A stretch of DNA of 37,585 nt from JADZGC01 sp964391595. GTDB taxonomy: Bacteria; Patescibacteriota; Saccharimonadia; CAILAD01; GCA-016700035. Location of the stretch: positions 1 to 37,585 of the forward strand of contig CAYMMM010000007.1 of assembly GCA_964391595.1 (NCBI GenBank), written 5' to 3'. The translations under genes were made by a program, and so were the position numbers. Below are positions 1 through 8,642 of the stretch, one piece after another (position 1 is the first letter of the stretch; each line of letters opens with the position of its first letter). The notes beneath the pieces are model-generated. The model ran no database searches. It was not told where the DNA came from and was given only the letters and a program-made list of their open reading frames with translations.

Positions 1-1107
1 CCTGGAGAAAGTATTCAGATTAATGTGACTGTCAAGAACACTGGCAATAGGATATGGTCAAATATTAGTAACCCTGTATCGATCGGAACCTGGAACCCAA
101 CTGACAGAAGAAGTGTGTTTTATGACTCAACCTGGGTAAGTGTTGGGCGTCCGGCAGTGCTTAATGAACTGACGGTCGCCCCGGGTGCAAATGGTAACTT
201 TAGTTTTGTTATGAAAGCACCATTACAGTCCGGGGTTTACAACGAAAGATTTAATCTAGTGGCCGATGGTATTACCTGGTTTCCAGACTTGGGTTATACG
301 ATTGCAATAACAGTTAAGCCACTGCAACCAGCTGCTACTGTAGTAAGCCAGAACATTCCGTCTGCCATGACGGCTGGCTCTACGGCTACAGTTACTGCAG
401 TAATTCGGAATGACTCAAATGCAACTTGGAGACAAGGAGATCTGTTGAGGTTGGCGACCGCTACGCCGCGTGATCGTACAAGCATCTTCCAGGGTGCAGG
501 ATGGGTTGGCGCTAATCGTATTACGGGTATACAAGAGACATCCGTTTCTCCTGGTCAAAATGGTACATTTGTATACAATCTCAAAGCTCCTGCAGTAAAT
601 GGCACATACAATGAACAATTTGGCTTAGTACAGGACGGTGTTGCGTGGTACCCTACAACCTTTGGCGGAAATATTATAGTGACTGGTGGTTCGAATGTGG
701 CATCTGTCCCTGTAACTCGACTTTACAACGGTCGAAGTCATTTCTACGCCGGTACTGATGCTTCGAAGAACGCAGCTATTTCCGGCGGATTCAGAGTTGA
801 AGGTGTAGAGTTCTATGCTTATCCTTCGCAGATAAGTGGTACCGTCCCGGTTACGCGATTATATAACGGGTTCAGTCATTTCTATGCAGGCACTGATGCT
901 TCGAAGAACGCAGCAATTGCGGGAGGTTTTCGAGTGGAGGGGGTGGAGTTTTACGCTTATCCATCTCAGATATCAGGGACTGTACCCGTATATCGTCTCT
1001 ATAACGGTCGAAGTCATTTTTATGCAGGAAGCGAGGGTTCACGGTCTGCAGCAAGTTCGGGAGGCTTCAGACTTGAGGGCATTGAGTTTTATGGCCTTAG
1101 TCAATAG
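1..1107 (+). CDS. Secreted/surface protein with NBR1-like Ig domains and DUF5648-type repeats (5' partial)
   Basis: The frame is open to the left edge of the window, so this is the C-terminal part of a longer protein; the GTG at 25 need not be the start. Two Ig-like domains of the NBR1 type occupy roughly residues 1-100 and 105-220 of the visible part. Each has the N-x-W / W-x-D-x-T pattern and an 'NGTFVYNLKAP'-like strand, and ends in 'YNEQFGLVQDGVAWYP'-like sequence. They are followed by three tandem 46-residue repeats (RLYNGRSHFYAG...GGFRVEGVEFYAY) that resemble DUF5648 repeats. NBR1-like Ig domains and DUF5648 occur in secreted bacterial proteins, often beside catalytic domains such as peptidases or glycosidases; the N-terminal part here is not visible. 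I infer an extracellular, possibly adhesive or cell-wall-binding role. Confidence 0.75.
   Translation, partial: PGESIQINVTVKNTGNRIWSNISNPVSIGTWNPTDRRSVFYDSTWVSVGRPAVLNELTVAPGANGNFSFVMKAPLQSGVYNERFNLVADGITWFPDLGYTIAITVKPLQPAATVVSQNIPSAMTAGSTATVTAVIRNDSNATWRQGDLLRLATATPRDRTSIFQGAGWVGANRITGIQETSVSPGQNGTFVYNLKAPAVNGTYNEQFGLVQDGVAWYPTTFGGNIIVTGGSNVASVPVTRLYNGRSHFYAGTDASKNAAISGGFRVEGVEFYAYPSQISGTVPVTRLYNGFSHFYAGTDASKNAAIAGGFRVEGVEFYAYPSQISGTVPVYRLYNGRSHFYAGSEGSRSAASSGGFRLEGIEFYGLSQ
706..1104 (+). repeat. Three tandem 138-bp coding repeats (DUF5648-type)
   Basis: Units begin at 706, 844 and 982, exactly 138 bp (46 codons) apart; the third is shorter and carries the stop. Units 1 and 2 are almost identical in protein but differ at many third codon positions. 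Unit 3 is more diverged (SEGSRSAASS in place of TDASKNAAIS). Confidence 0.85.
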
Positions 1108-1120
1108 ATCAATACTCCTA

Positions 1121-1134
1121 TCGGTTAAGACCGA
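1121..1134 (+). terminator. Short hairpin downstream of the first gene (weak terminator candidate)
   Basis: TCGGT-TAAG-ACCGA forms a 5-bp stem with a 4-nt loop and is followed by ATTGTTG rather than a real T-tract. It lies between the stop of the surface protein and the fcl promoter, so it may be a weak terminator or part of the promoter region. Confidence 0.3.
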
Positions 1135-1142
1135 ATTGTTGC

Positions 1143-1148
1143 TATAAT
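1143..1148 (+). promoter_or_regulatory. -10 element TATAAT of fcl, predicted leaderless start
   Basis: A perfect TATAAT lies exactly 6 nt before the ATG at 1155, so the predicted +1 is the A of the start codon. No Shine-Dalgarno sequence precedes the ATG. I see no good -35 hexamer 16-18 nt upstream. Confidence 0.6.
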
Positions 1149-1154
1149 CAGATA

Positions 1155-2219
1155 ATGCAAAAAGATAGCAAGATTTACATAGCCGGTCATCAAGGCCTGG
1201 TTGGCAGTGCAATAAGGCGCGGACTTGAGGCGCAGGGCTACACGAATGTAATTGGTAAAACGCATGCTGAACTTGACCTAACCGATCAGGAAGCCGTAGA
1301 CGCATTCTTTGAGGCTGAGAAGCCAGAGTACGTCATTCTCGCTGCCGCAAAAGTGGGCGGTATCATGGCAAACAATACATACCGCGCAGAGTTTATTTAT
1401 AGCAACCTAGAAATTCAAAATAATGTTATTGATGCTTGTTATCGCAACGAAGTATCAAAATTACTCTTCCTCGGCAGCGTATGTATATATCCTAAGTTTG
1501 CTGAGTTGCCGGTGCGCGAGGACAGCCTGCTTACAGGGGAGCTCGAGTATACAAACGAGCCTTATGCTATCGCGAAAATTGCCGGCATTAAGATGATTGA
1601 GAGCTATAATCTGCAATATGGCACCAACTATATCTCGGTGATGCCCGCAAACCTGTATGGACATAATGATAACTTTGACCTCGAAAAATCGCATGTTATC
1701 CCAGCGTTGATTCGAAAGATGATCCTGTGTCAGTACATAGAAGAAGGTGCATATGATAAGGCTGCAAAAAACTTAGGCCTTGAAGAAACCAGTGAAGACA
1801 CGATCCTTAAGCATCTCGAAAAATATGGTATTACCAAGAGTGAGAAGACGGTAACGCTTAATGTATGGGGGACCGGTAAGCCATATCGAGAATTCTTGCA
1901 TGTTGATGATATGGCAGACGCATGTATATTTCTCATGAATAATGTTGATTTTAGCGACCTTTCGAAAGGGATGGACGAAGTCCGCAACACCCAGATCAAT
2001 ATCGGTACCGGTTCGGATATTAGTATCCGTGACCTGGTGTTTCTTATTAAGGATATTGTTGGATTTAAAGGCAAGATAGCATTTGATACATCAAAGCCCG
2101 ATGGCACCCCGCGTCGCACACTCAGTGTTGAGAAGCTGAATAATCTTGGATGGAAGCACAAAGTCGAGCTCGAGCAAGGGCTGCGCGATACGGTGAAATG
2201 GTATCGAGAAAATAGCTAA
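1155..2219 (+). CDS. fcl: GDP-L-fucose synthase (GDP-4-keto-6-deoxymannose 3,5-epimerase/4-reductase)
   Basis: Converts GDP-4-keto-6-deoxy-D-mannose to GDP-L-fucose with NADPH, in the cytoplasm. It is an extended SDR with the glycine motif GHQGLVG at residues 11-17, the catalytic Ser108/Cys110 in GSVCIYP, Tyr137-x3-Lys141 in EPYAIAK, and His180, all at the positions known for the E. coli enzyme. At 354 aa it is about 30 residues longer than the E. coli protein; the extra residues lie around 190-235, before the TLNVWGTG strand. It is the first gene of the glycan locus. Its partner enzyme gmd lies about 10 kb away on the other strand (12770-13732). The start ATG is preceded by TATAAT rather than by an SD, so translation is probably leaderless. 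Confidence 0.93.
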   Translation: MQKDSKIYIAGHQGLVGSAIRRGLEAQGYTNVIGKTHAELDLTDQEAVDAFFEAEKPEYVILAAAKVGGIMANNTYRAEFIYSNLEIQNNVIDACYRNEVSKLLFLGSVCIYPKFAELPVREDSLLTGELEYTNEPYAIAKIAGIKMIESYNLQYGTNYISVMPANLYGHNDNFDLEKSHVIPALIRKMILCQYIEEGAYDKAAKNLGLEETSEDTILKHLEKYGITKSEKTVTLNVWGTGKPYREFLHVDDMADACIFLMNNVDFSDLSKGMDEVRNTQINIGTGSDISIRDLVFLIKDIVGFKGKIAFDTSKPDGTPRRTLSVEKLNNLGWKHKVELEQGLRDTVKWYRENS

Positions 2220-2260
2220 GTTTTTCTTGTTCCAGATCTGTAAAACTACCCCCAGTGTAG

Positions 2261-2266
2261 TATAAT
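2261..2266 (+). promoter_or_regulatory. -10 element TATAAT of the wzm/wzt unit
   Basis: TATAAT ends 8 nt before the ATG at 2275, again without an SD. This predicts a leaderless or nearly leaderless transcript. The -35 region is weak (CTGTAA at 17 nt). Confidence 0.5.
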
Positions 2267-2274
2267 TATTACAG

Positions 2275-3102
2275 ATGGAACATACTGTCGTAATACGACC
2301 TAAAAAACGACTCGCGATCGATTGGAAGGAGCTCAAGGAGTACCGCGAGCTCTTCTTCTACTTCGCTTGGCGCGATGTAAAGGTACGGTACAAACAGACA
2401 GCAATAGGGATTGCATGGGCAATTATTCAGCCATTCACACAAATGGTTGTGTTTACATTGTTCTTTAATAAAGTTGCAGGTATACAGTCTGGATCGAAGG
2501 CAGTACCATACGCTATTTTTAGCTATATAGGATTAATATTTTGGAATTACTTTTCTGCTGCTCTTTCAAGGTCGGCTAGTAGTCTAGTGGCAAATGCGGG
2601 CGTGATTACAAAAGTATACTTTCCGAGAATTATTGTTCCAATATCATCAACAATTGTCTCGATGATTGATTTTGCTTTCGCATCAATAGTGTTTGTCGGA
2701 TTGTTGTTTTATTTTAAATTTGCGCCAACACCATTAGCGTTGGTACTAGTGATTCCAGCAATAGTAGTTACATTCTTGGCGGCAACGGGTTTAGGATTTC
2801 TTTTTTCTGCCGCCAATGTGAAATATCGAGATGTACAACAAGCTTTGCCATTCATAATCCAAGTTGGGCTATTTCTTACGCCTGTAATTTATCCAGTATC
2901 ATCAATACCCGCAAAGTTTCAGTGGCTTCTATATCTGAACCCAATGACAGGAGTTATAAGCGCAATGCGAGGTGCATTCTTGGGCGACCAAGTGATTAAC
3001 TGGCTACTGGTTTCATTATCAGTTGTTGTTTCAGTAGTAATGTTTTGGCTTGGACTTTATTATTTTAAGGGGCGCGAAAAAGAATTCGCGGATATTATAT
3101 GA
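2275..3102 (+). CDS. wzm: Polysaccharide ABC exporter, membrane subunit (Wzm/TagG type)
   Basis: ABC-2 type permease of about 275 aa, the usual length for Wzm/KpsM/TagG proteins that export undecaprenyl-linked polysaccharides. An N-terminal cytoplasmic segment (WKELKEYRELFFYFAWRDVK) with the family motif WRDxKVRYKQT near residue 35 is followed by about six membrane spans, including the VVFTLFF span and the YLNPMTGVISAMRGAF segment near the C-terminus. The stop overlaps the start of the ATPase gene by 4 bp (ATGA), which indicates translational coupling and a shared complex. The gene symbol is given by family type; the glycan exported is not determined. Confidence 0.88.
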   Translation: MEHTVVIRPKKRLAIDWKELKEYRELFFYFAWRDVKVRYKQTAIGIAWAIIQPFTQMVVFTLFFNKVAGIQSGSKAVPYAIFSYIGLIFWNYFSAALSRSASSLVANAGVITKVYFPRIIVPISSTIVSMIDFAFASIVFVGLLFYFKFAPTPLALVLVIPAIVVTFLAATGLGFLFSAANVKYRDVQQALPFIIQVGLFLTPVIYPVSSIPAKFQWLLYLNPMTGVISAMRGAFLGDQVINWLLVSLSVVVSVVMFWLGLYYFKGREKEFADII

Positions 3103-4340
3103 TTCATCCAGCAATCCGAATTAAAGGCATTGGCAAGAAATATCGTATTAGTCATGAATTAATGGCGCAGGCAGGTACCGGCACTATTCGGGACGCTATG
3201 GTGCGTGTGTCAAGAAAGCCACTCGAACTATTTACTGGTCATATCATGAAAAAAGAGGAATTCTGGGCACTTAAAAACGTAAGCTTTGATGTGCAGCCAG
3301 GAGATGTTGTGGGGATTATCGGTAGAAATGGTTCGGGCAAATCTACTTTGTTAAAAGTGCTTTCTCGAATTGTTGAGCCCACAACTGGTGAAGCTGTAAT
3401 GAATGGACGTGTTGCAAGTCTACTAGAGGTTGGAACAGGCTTTCACCCTGAGCTTACAGGTAGAGAAAATGTGTATTTTAATGGTGCAATTCTAGGAATG
3501 CGGCGCAAAGAGATCGAAAGAAAATTTGATGAAATAGTCGCCTTTTCTGAGGTGGAAAAATTTTTAGATACACCAGTGAAATTTTATTCTAGTGGTATGT
3601 ACGTTCGACTAGCTTTTGCTGTTGCAGCGCATCTTGATCCAGATATTTTGATTGTCGATGAGGTTTTGGCGGTTGGTGATGCTGCTTTTCAGAAAAAATG
3701 CTTAGGAAAGATGAAGTCAGTAGCTGGCCAAGGTAGAACAGTTTTATTTGTTAGCCATAATATGGAATCGGTGCAAAAGCTTTGTAAAAATTGCATATTC
3801 ATGAAGTCGGGTGAACTTGTTGATTACGGGCCTACATCTAAAATCATATCCAGATACGAAAAAGAAATGGATGGTAGCAGGGGAAGCATCGACGTGGAAC
3901 CGATAGAGGGAAGTCTTACCATCAATAGCGCATCGATTAAAGTTGGTTCAAAAATAACCCCGGAAGTGCAGTTTGGCATATCACCAAATGTAGAAATAGA
4001 TCTGACGGCTAGAGAGATGACTAGTAACGTTATTGTGTCGGTGGGGCTTTCAACCGGAGGGGGTCTACCAATTAGAACGATTTGGTCAGATGAGCTTACC
4101 TTTAAGTCGGGGAGATATAATATTAAGGTTGCTCTTGATAATATGCAACTTGCCGTCGGTAACTATCAAATCCAAATTACAACGTCTATAAAGGGAAGTG
4201 TGTTGCAGAACATTGATAACCAGTTAGGCTTTTCTGTGCATAAAACGGGGAAGCAATTAGTTGGTACTATTCAAGATTATGGACAGGGTTCAGGGGTTCT
4301 GAAGGATCAATCCGCTTTTAGTATTAATATGATAGATTGA
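3099..4340 (+). CDS. wzt: Polysaccharide ABC exporter, ATPase with C-terminal carbohydrate-binding-type domain (Wzt)
   Basis: 413-aa ATPase partner of the preceding permease. Residues 1-250 form the nucleotide-binding domain: Walker A GRNGSGKST at 75-83, signature SSGMYVR at 164-170, Walker B DILIVDE at 182-188 and the switch His in FVSHN. Residues about 265-413 form an extra beta-rich domain like the Wzt C-terminal domain, which in O-antigen exporters recognises the modified non-reducing end of the finished chain. Its presence suggests that the glycan here is capped before export, and the two methyltransferase genes that follow directly are natural candidates for making the cap (inference). 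Confidence 0.88.
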   Translation: MIHPAIRIKGIGKKYRISHELMAQAGTGTIRDAMVRVSRKPLELFTGHIMKKEEFWALKNVSFDVQPGDVVGIIGRNGSGKSTLLKVLSRIVEPTTGEAVMNGRVASLLEVGTGFHPELTGRENVYFNGAILGMRRKEIERKFDEIVAFSEVEKFLDTPVKFYSSGMYVRLAFAVAAHLDPDILIVDEVLAVGDAAFQKKCLGKMKSVAGQGRTVLFVSHNMESVQKLCKNCIFMKSGELVDYGPTSKIISRYEKEMDGSRGSIDVEPIEGSLTINSASIKVGSKITPEVQFGISPNVEIDLTAREMTSNVIVSVGLSTGGGLPIRTIWSDELTFKSGRYNIKVALDNMQLAVGNYQIQITTSIKGSVLQNIDNQLGFSVHKTGKQLVGTIQDYGQGSGVLKDQSAFSINMID

Positions 4341-4354
4341 AGTGAGGTGTTACT

Positions 4355-5068
4355 GTGTTTTTTCCAAAAAAGATAACGGGAATTAAAGAGAGTGATAAAG
4401 TACTAGAGGTTGGACCAGGTGGTTTGCCTCACCCGCGTGCTGATGTTTTCCTTGATCTAGATCCTAAGCATTTTAAAGATAGTATTGAAGAATCTCGCCA
4501 GAGAGGTTTGGCTGATAAGATAAAAACAGACAAGCCGATCGTATATTATGACGGTGGTAAATTCCCTTTTAAGGATAAAGAGTTTGATTATGTAATTTGT
4601 TCACATGTAGTCGAGCACGTACCCGATCCAAGGTCTTTTTGTAAGGAGCTCTTTCGTGTAGCAAAAAGAGGGTATATTGAATACCCAACGGTTTATTATG
4701 ACTATATGTATAATTTTGATGTTCATCCTAACCTAGTAAAAATGGCTGGAGATACATTAGTATATCTGAAAAAAAAAGAAACAAGTTTGGACGAGTGGCT
4801 GCCGGTTCAAAAATTTTTTTTCGAAACACTTGAAGCTCAACACGTGCAACTAATCGACCCATTCGAGCATTATTATTTTGAAGGATTTCAATGGGAGAAG
4901 CCTTTTAAGGTTCGTAAGGCTAAAAATATTAAAGAGTTAACTTGGGACAAGCTTACCATTCCTCGTCGTTCGCCCGAAATGACAGGAGAGATTCCAGCGA
5001 TCCGCACTCTAGTTAAGAGAAAAATTAATAGAGCGTTAAGTAGAGTAATGGGTGCGAAGAATAAATAG
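4355..5068 (+). CDS. Class I SAM-dependent methyltransferase (Methyltransf_11 type)
   Basis: 237 aa from a GTG start that has GAGGTG upstream; 14 nt follow the wzt stop. The SAM-binding motif I is VLEVGPGGLPHPRADVFLDLD near residues 19-39, followed by FPFKDKEFDYVICSHVVEHV (motif II/III region), typical of methyltransferase type 11. The substrate is not determined. Its place directly behind a Wzt with a C-terminal domain suggests sugar O-methylation, perhaps a chain-terminating mark. Codon use is visibly AT-rich, as in the following genes. Confidence 0.8.
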   Translation: MFFPKKITGIKESDKVLEVGPGGLPHPRADVFLDLDPKHFKDSIEESRQRGLADKIKTDKPIVYYDGGKFPFKDKEFDYVICSHVVEHVPDPRSFCKELFRVAKRGYIEYPTVYYDYMYNFDVHPNLVKMAGDTLVYLKKKETSLDEWLPVQKFFFETLEAQHVQLIDPFEHYYFEGFQWEKPFKVRKAKNIKELTWDKLTIPRRSPEMTGEIPAIRTLVKRKINRALSRVMGAKNK

Positions 5069-5069
5069 T

Positions 5070-5852
5070 ATGAAGAGAATATTTAGTCGATCTAAGCAAA
5101 ACGACATATTGAATGATGATGTATATGCCGAAAAAATGCATCAAATTGGAGTTGGCAAGGATAATCGGATTAACCGAGAGAGATGGTTACAAAAAACTTT
5201 AAAAAGTATAAAAAAGGGCAGTACCATACTAGATGCTGGAGCAGGAGAACTACAATATAAGAAATATTGTAAGCATTTAAAGTATATATCCCAAGATTTT
5301 GCACAATATGACGGGCAGGGTGATGAAGCAGGATTGCAGATGGGGGGATGGGATAATAGTAGGCTAGACATAGTTTCTGACATAACTTCAATCCCGAGGA
5401 AACCTTCCTCTTTTGATGCCATTATGTGTATTGAGGTGTTTGAGCATATCCCTGATCCTGTCGGTGCAATTAAGGAATTTAAGCGGTTATTAAAAGCTAG
5501 GGGTAAGCTGGTTCTTACGGTCCCAACAGCTTCACTAACTCATTTTGCGCCATACTATTTTACGGCCGGCTATAGTAAGTATTTTTTTGAACACCATCTG
5601 ATAAACAATGGCTTTTTAATTAAAGAGATATCATATAACGGTGGCTACTTTGATTACGTAGCTCAAGAGCTTATTCGTCTCGAAGATATGGCCAAGCAGT
5701 ACGCCGCAGTGAAAACGCCCTTTGGTTTTGAGACTCGTCAAAGCATATTAAGCTTACTAAGCGAGCTTAAAGCCTTGTCGCTATCGGATTCTGGTTCAAG
5801 TGAGTTATTGTCATATGGATTGCACGTAGTGGCTGAAAAGGGCAAGAAATGA
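5070..5852 (+). CDS. Class I SAM-dependent methyltransferase
   Basis: I place the start at ATG 5070, one base after the stop of the preceding gene, rather than at the upstream in-frame GTG 5052, which lies inside that gene. The 260-aa protein has SAM motif I STILDAGAGELQYKKYC, an acidic turn YISQDFAQYD and the post-motif SSFDAIMCIEVFEHIPDP. It ends in an ATGA overlap with the fucosyltransferase gene, so the two are coupled. The substrate is unknown; a role in modifying the glycan or its lipid carrier is inferred from context. It is not closely similar to its neighbour, so the two probably have different acceptors. Confidence 0.78.
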   Translation: MKRIFSRSKQNDILNDDVYAEKMHQIGVGKDNRINRERWLQKTLKSIKKGSTILDAGAGELQYKKYCKHLKYISQDFAQYDGQGDEAGLQMGGWDNSRLDIVSDITSIPRKPSSFDAIMCIEVFEHIPDPVGAIKEFKRLLKARGKLVLTVPTASLTHFAPYYFTAGYSKYFFEHHLINNGFLIKEISYNGGYFDYVAQELIRLEDMAKQYAAVKTPFGFETRQSILSLLSELKALSLSDSGSSELLSYGLHVVAEKGKK

Positions 5853-6721
5853 TTGTTACTAGACTGAATGGTGGGCTTGGTAATCAGATGTTTCAATATG
5901 CTGCTGGTAGACGTCTAGCACTCCATAACAATACCAACCTTGTAATTGACATTAGCTGGTTTGATGGTCCTGGATTGCATGCAACCGCTAAGAGGGTATA
6001 CGAGCTTGATATTTTCAAAGTAGTAGGAACTATAAGTCACGATCCAGTATTTCATAAACCGCGCACGGGTATTTTATCAGCTCTCGGTTTACGACAAAAA
6101 GATTTACGCGTTTATATGCAGCCTGACAGTGGATATGTCTATAGTCCGGAGATTTTGGACGCAGAAGATTATTCGCGCCTGGAGGGGTATTGGCAGAGTG
6201 AAGATTATTTTCAAGATGTAGCAGAGCAAATTAGAAAGGATTTTACTTTTCGAAAATTACCAAATCAACCTAACAAAGAAATGCTTAATAAAATCGGCAT
6301 TAGTAATGCTGTTTCGTTACATGTCCGTAGAGGTGATTATGCACAAGATAAAAACACAAATTCTTTTCACGGATTAGCTCCTTTAGACTATTACGGGGAG
6401 TGTATGTATCGTATAGAAAAAGACATAGATGAGCCTCATTTCTTTATATTTTCAGATGAACCAGAATGGTGTAAAAAAAATTTAAAGAATCATAAAAATA
6501 TGACTTATGTTGATATAAATGATGCAGACCACGGAGCTGAAGACATGAGACTTATGGCTGCATGCAAGCACCATATAATTGCAAATTCTAGTTTTTCATG
6601 GTGGGGAGCTTGGTTGAACCCAAAGCGCGATAAGAAGGTGTATGCGCCAAAGCAGTGGTTTGCGGGTACATCCGTAGTCGATACCCGTGAACTTATACCT
6701 AAAGATTGGATTCGTCTGTGA
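5849..6721 (+). CDS. GT11 fucosyltransferase (alpha-1,2-fucosyltransferase family)
   Basis: Transfers L-fucose from GDP-fucose. The 290-aa protein has the GT11 hallmarks: N-terminal LNGGLGNQMFQYAAGR at residues 6-21, GYWQS at 113-117, the GDP-fucose-binding HVRRGDY at 158-164, and ANSSFSWWGAWLNP near residue 250. Length and motif order match bacterial alpha-1,2-fucosyltransferases such as FutC and WbgL. The linkage is inferred from the family. The donor can be made by fcl and gmd in this same window, so the locus is equipped for fucosylation from GDP-mannose onward. The gene starts in an ATGA overlap with the upstream methyltransferase. Confidence 0.9.
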   Translation: MIVTRLNGGLGNQMFQYAAGRRLALHNNTNLVIDISWFDGPGLHATAKRVYELDIFKVVGTISHDPVFHKPRTGILSALGLRQKDLRVYMQPDSGYVYSPEILDAEDYSRLEGYWQSEDYFQDVAEQIRKDFTFRKLPNQPNKEMLNKIGISNAVSLHVRRGDYAQDKNTNSFHGLAPLDYYGECMYRIEKDIDEPHFFIFSDEPEWCKKNLKNHKNMTYVDINDADHGAEDMRLMAACKHHIIANSSFSWWGAWLNPKRDKKVYAPKQWFAGTSVVDTRELIPKDWIRL

Positions 6722-7680
6722 GTAGTCTTCCTAGAGTGAGCATAATATTACCGGTTTATAATGGCCAGAAATACATACAATCTAGTATTAATAGTCTGCT
6801 TGCTCAGACCTACGCTGACTTTGAGTTAATTGTTATAAATGATGGTTCTACCGACAATACGGAAGAAATCATTAAAAAAATACGCGACCCTAGGCTAAAA
6901 ATAATCAGTCGGCCGAATAAAGGGCTCGTAAAAACCTTGAATGAAGGGATACGACGAGCAAAAGGCGAATTTATAGCCCGTCAAGATGCCGATGATTTAT
7001 CATTGCCGACACGTCTCGAAAAGCAAATCTCCTTTTTAGACTCGCATCATAAGATTGGTCTTGTGGGCTCCAACTACACAATTATTGATGAAGAGGATAC
7101 AGAGCTCGTTGCGACCGATATATTTACGCATCCAGATGATCTGTCGGTTGCTGAAATTGTTTCTAATCAGTTTGGCCATGGCTCTGTTGTGATGCGTTCA
7201 TCAATTGTCAGAAAAGCTAGGGGATATAATGCAGCTGTGGGTCACGTTGAGGATTACGACTTATTTGTGCGCATGAGTCGACTTTCGAAGATCGCTAATT
7301 TACCAGAAGCACTTTATCGGTGGCGTCGTAATCCAGTTGGTATTTCATTGAGTAATGATACTCTCCAGCAAGAGCAGGCTTTTGCCGTGAGAGATCGATA
7401 TTTTAAAAAATATCTTGTCAATGCAACAAATAAATCATTGTTTAATTCGTGGCACCCTATGAGTCTACGTTCAGGACCGAGGGCGTACTGTGAAAAAAAA
7501 TCACGCCTCTACAGAGATCTAGCCTACTTATTCTGGAAGTTTGGTCACAAGGATCGTGCAAGGTCAGCTATTAGAAAGGCACTTCTTGTTGCTCCCTGGA
7601 AGAAACAAATCATTAAGGATTTTGCTTTATCCACGCTTCACATAGACATGTCGGAACGATTGACCTATGAATATCTCTAG
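6718..7680 (+). CDS. GT2 family glycosyltransferase
   Basis: I choose GTG 6718, which overlaps the preceding stop as GTGA, over TTG 6706 further inside. The GT-A fold begins at once: VSIILPVYNG near residues 7-16, INDGSTDN near 40, and the metal-binding DADD motif in IARQDADDLS near 85. Later come VEDYDLFVRMSR (acceptor-side ED motif) and a basic C-terminal tail without clear membrane spans. It is an inverting transferase acting at the inner face of the membrane on a lipid-linked glycan; sugar and linkage are not predictable. It overlaps the next gene by 14 bp. Confidence 0.87.
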   Translation: MSSLPRVSIILPVYNGQKYIQSSINSLLAQTYADFELIVINDGSTDNTEEIIKKIRDPRLKIISRPNKGLVKTLNEGIRRAKGEFIARQDADDLSLPTRLEKQISFLDSHHKIGLVGSNYTIIDEEDTELVATDIFTHPDDLSVAEIVSNQFGHGSVVMRSSIVRKARGYNAAVGHVEDYDLFVRMSRLSKIANLPEALYRWRRNPVGISLSNDTLQQEQAFAVRDRYFKKYLVNATNKSLFNSWHPMSLRSGPRAYCEKKSRLYRDLAYLFWKFGHKDRARSAIRKALLVAPWKKQIIKDFALSTLHIDMSERLTYEYL

Positions 7681-8620
7681 TAATACCTGTGTAGATGTAA
7701 TCATCCCGACATATAATGGGATGCCATATCTTAAAGAAACAGTAGAAAGTATCCTCGAACAGGATCATAAGAGGCTTAAGCTTTATATTGTCGATGATGG
7801 ATCTGAAGATAATCGGCTAACTGAGAAGTTTGTAAAATCTATAAAAGATAAAAGGGTACACTATATTTATCAGACTAATGGCGGGCAGGCAAAGGCTCGA
7901 AACAAAGGAATTAATTTATCAAAATCGCCGCTCATAGCATTTTGTGATGCTGATGACTTATGGAGAAAAAACAAAATTTCTGCTCAGATAACTGCGTTAT
8001 TAAGAGATAATAAATTGGGAATGGTTTATGGGGGCATTAATGTTATTGATGCCGACAATGCATTTATCAGAGCTTTAAAACCTCAATATAGAGGGCAAAT
8101 ATTTACTGAATTACTTTCAGGCAACTGTATTGTAGGGAGCGCCAGTATGGTTATTGTACGGCGCGATGTTCTAGAGAAAGTAGGTCTATTTAGAGAGGAT
8201 TTTTTAGTAGGGGAAGATTGGGAGTTATGGCTTCGTATTAGCCGGAAATATAGAATAGATTATGTTGATGACATTCTTGCCGACCTAAGGTCACTTGATG
8301 ATGGTATGCAGAAAAATTGGAAAAAGATGGCGGATGGTCTTATGTATATGTTGCCAATAATGATAAATGAGTTGTTACTTAATCCCAAAGAGGCTAAAAT
8401 CTTGACCGCAACTTGTATGTGGCAAGTTAGTCATTTCTACTTTTTTAATGGACAACGGTTTATGGCATGGAAGTATATGACTAAATGTTTAATTGCTAAC
8501 CCTAAGTATCTTACGGATAACGAACGCGTTTTTTCAATTATTACAATATATTTGTCCAGCCGTATTGCGAATATTGCGTCGCGAGCTATCAGGAAGCTAT
8601 CTTTTTGGGTCAAAACATAA
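7667..8620 (+). CDS. GT2 family glycosyltransferase
   Basis: 317 aa. The GT-A motifs are VDVIIPTYNG near residue 9, YIVDDGSEDN near 40, NGGQAKARNKGI near 70 and the DxD-type FCDADDLW near 90. VGEDWELWLRISR near 185 supplies the acceptor-side ED pair. The start ATG lies inside the end of the upstream gene, which suggests coupled translation. The sequence is strongly AT-rich. It is one of four GT2 enzymes in the locus, so the repeat unit probably contains several different sugars. Confidence 0.86.
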   Translation: MNISSNTCVDVIIPTYNGMPYLKETVESILEQDHKRLKLYIVDDGSEDNRLTEKFVKSIKDKRVHYIYQTNGGQAKARNKGINLSKSPLIAFCDADDLWRKNKISAQITALLRDNKLGMVYGGINVIDADNAFIRALKPQYRGQIFTELLSGNCIVGSASMVIVRRDVLEKVGLFREDFLVGEDWELWLRISRKYRIDYVDDILADLRSLDDGMQKNWKKMADGLMYMLPIMINELLLNPKEAKILTATCMWQVSHFYFFNGQRFMAWKYMTKCLIANPKYLTDNERVFSIITIYLSSRIANIASRAIRKLSFWVKT

Positions 8621-8642
8621 AATGGTAGCTTATCGTTAAAAT

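Noticed and set aside
706..1104. Regular 138-bp repeats as a possible CRISPR or satellite array
   Set aside because: Units are in-frame protein repeats with silent divergence, not identical repeats with unique spacers.
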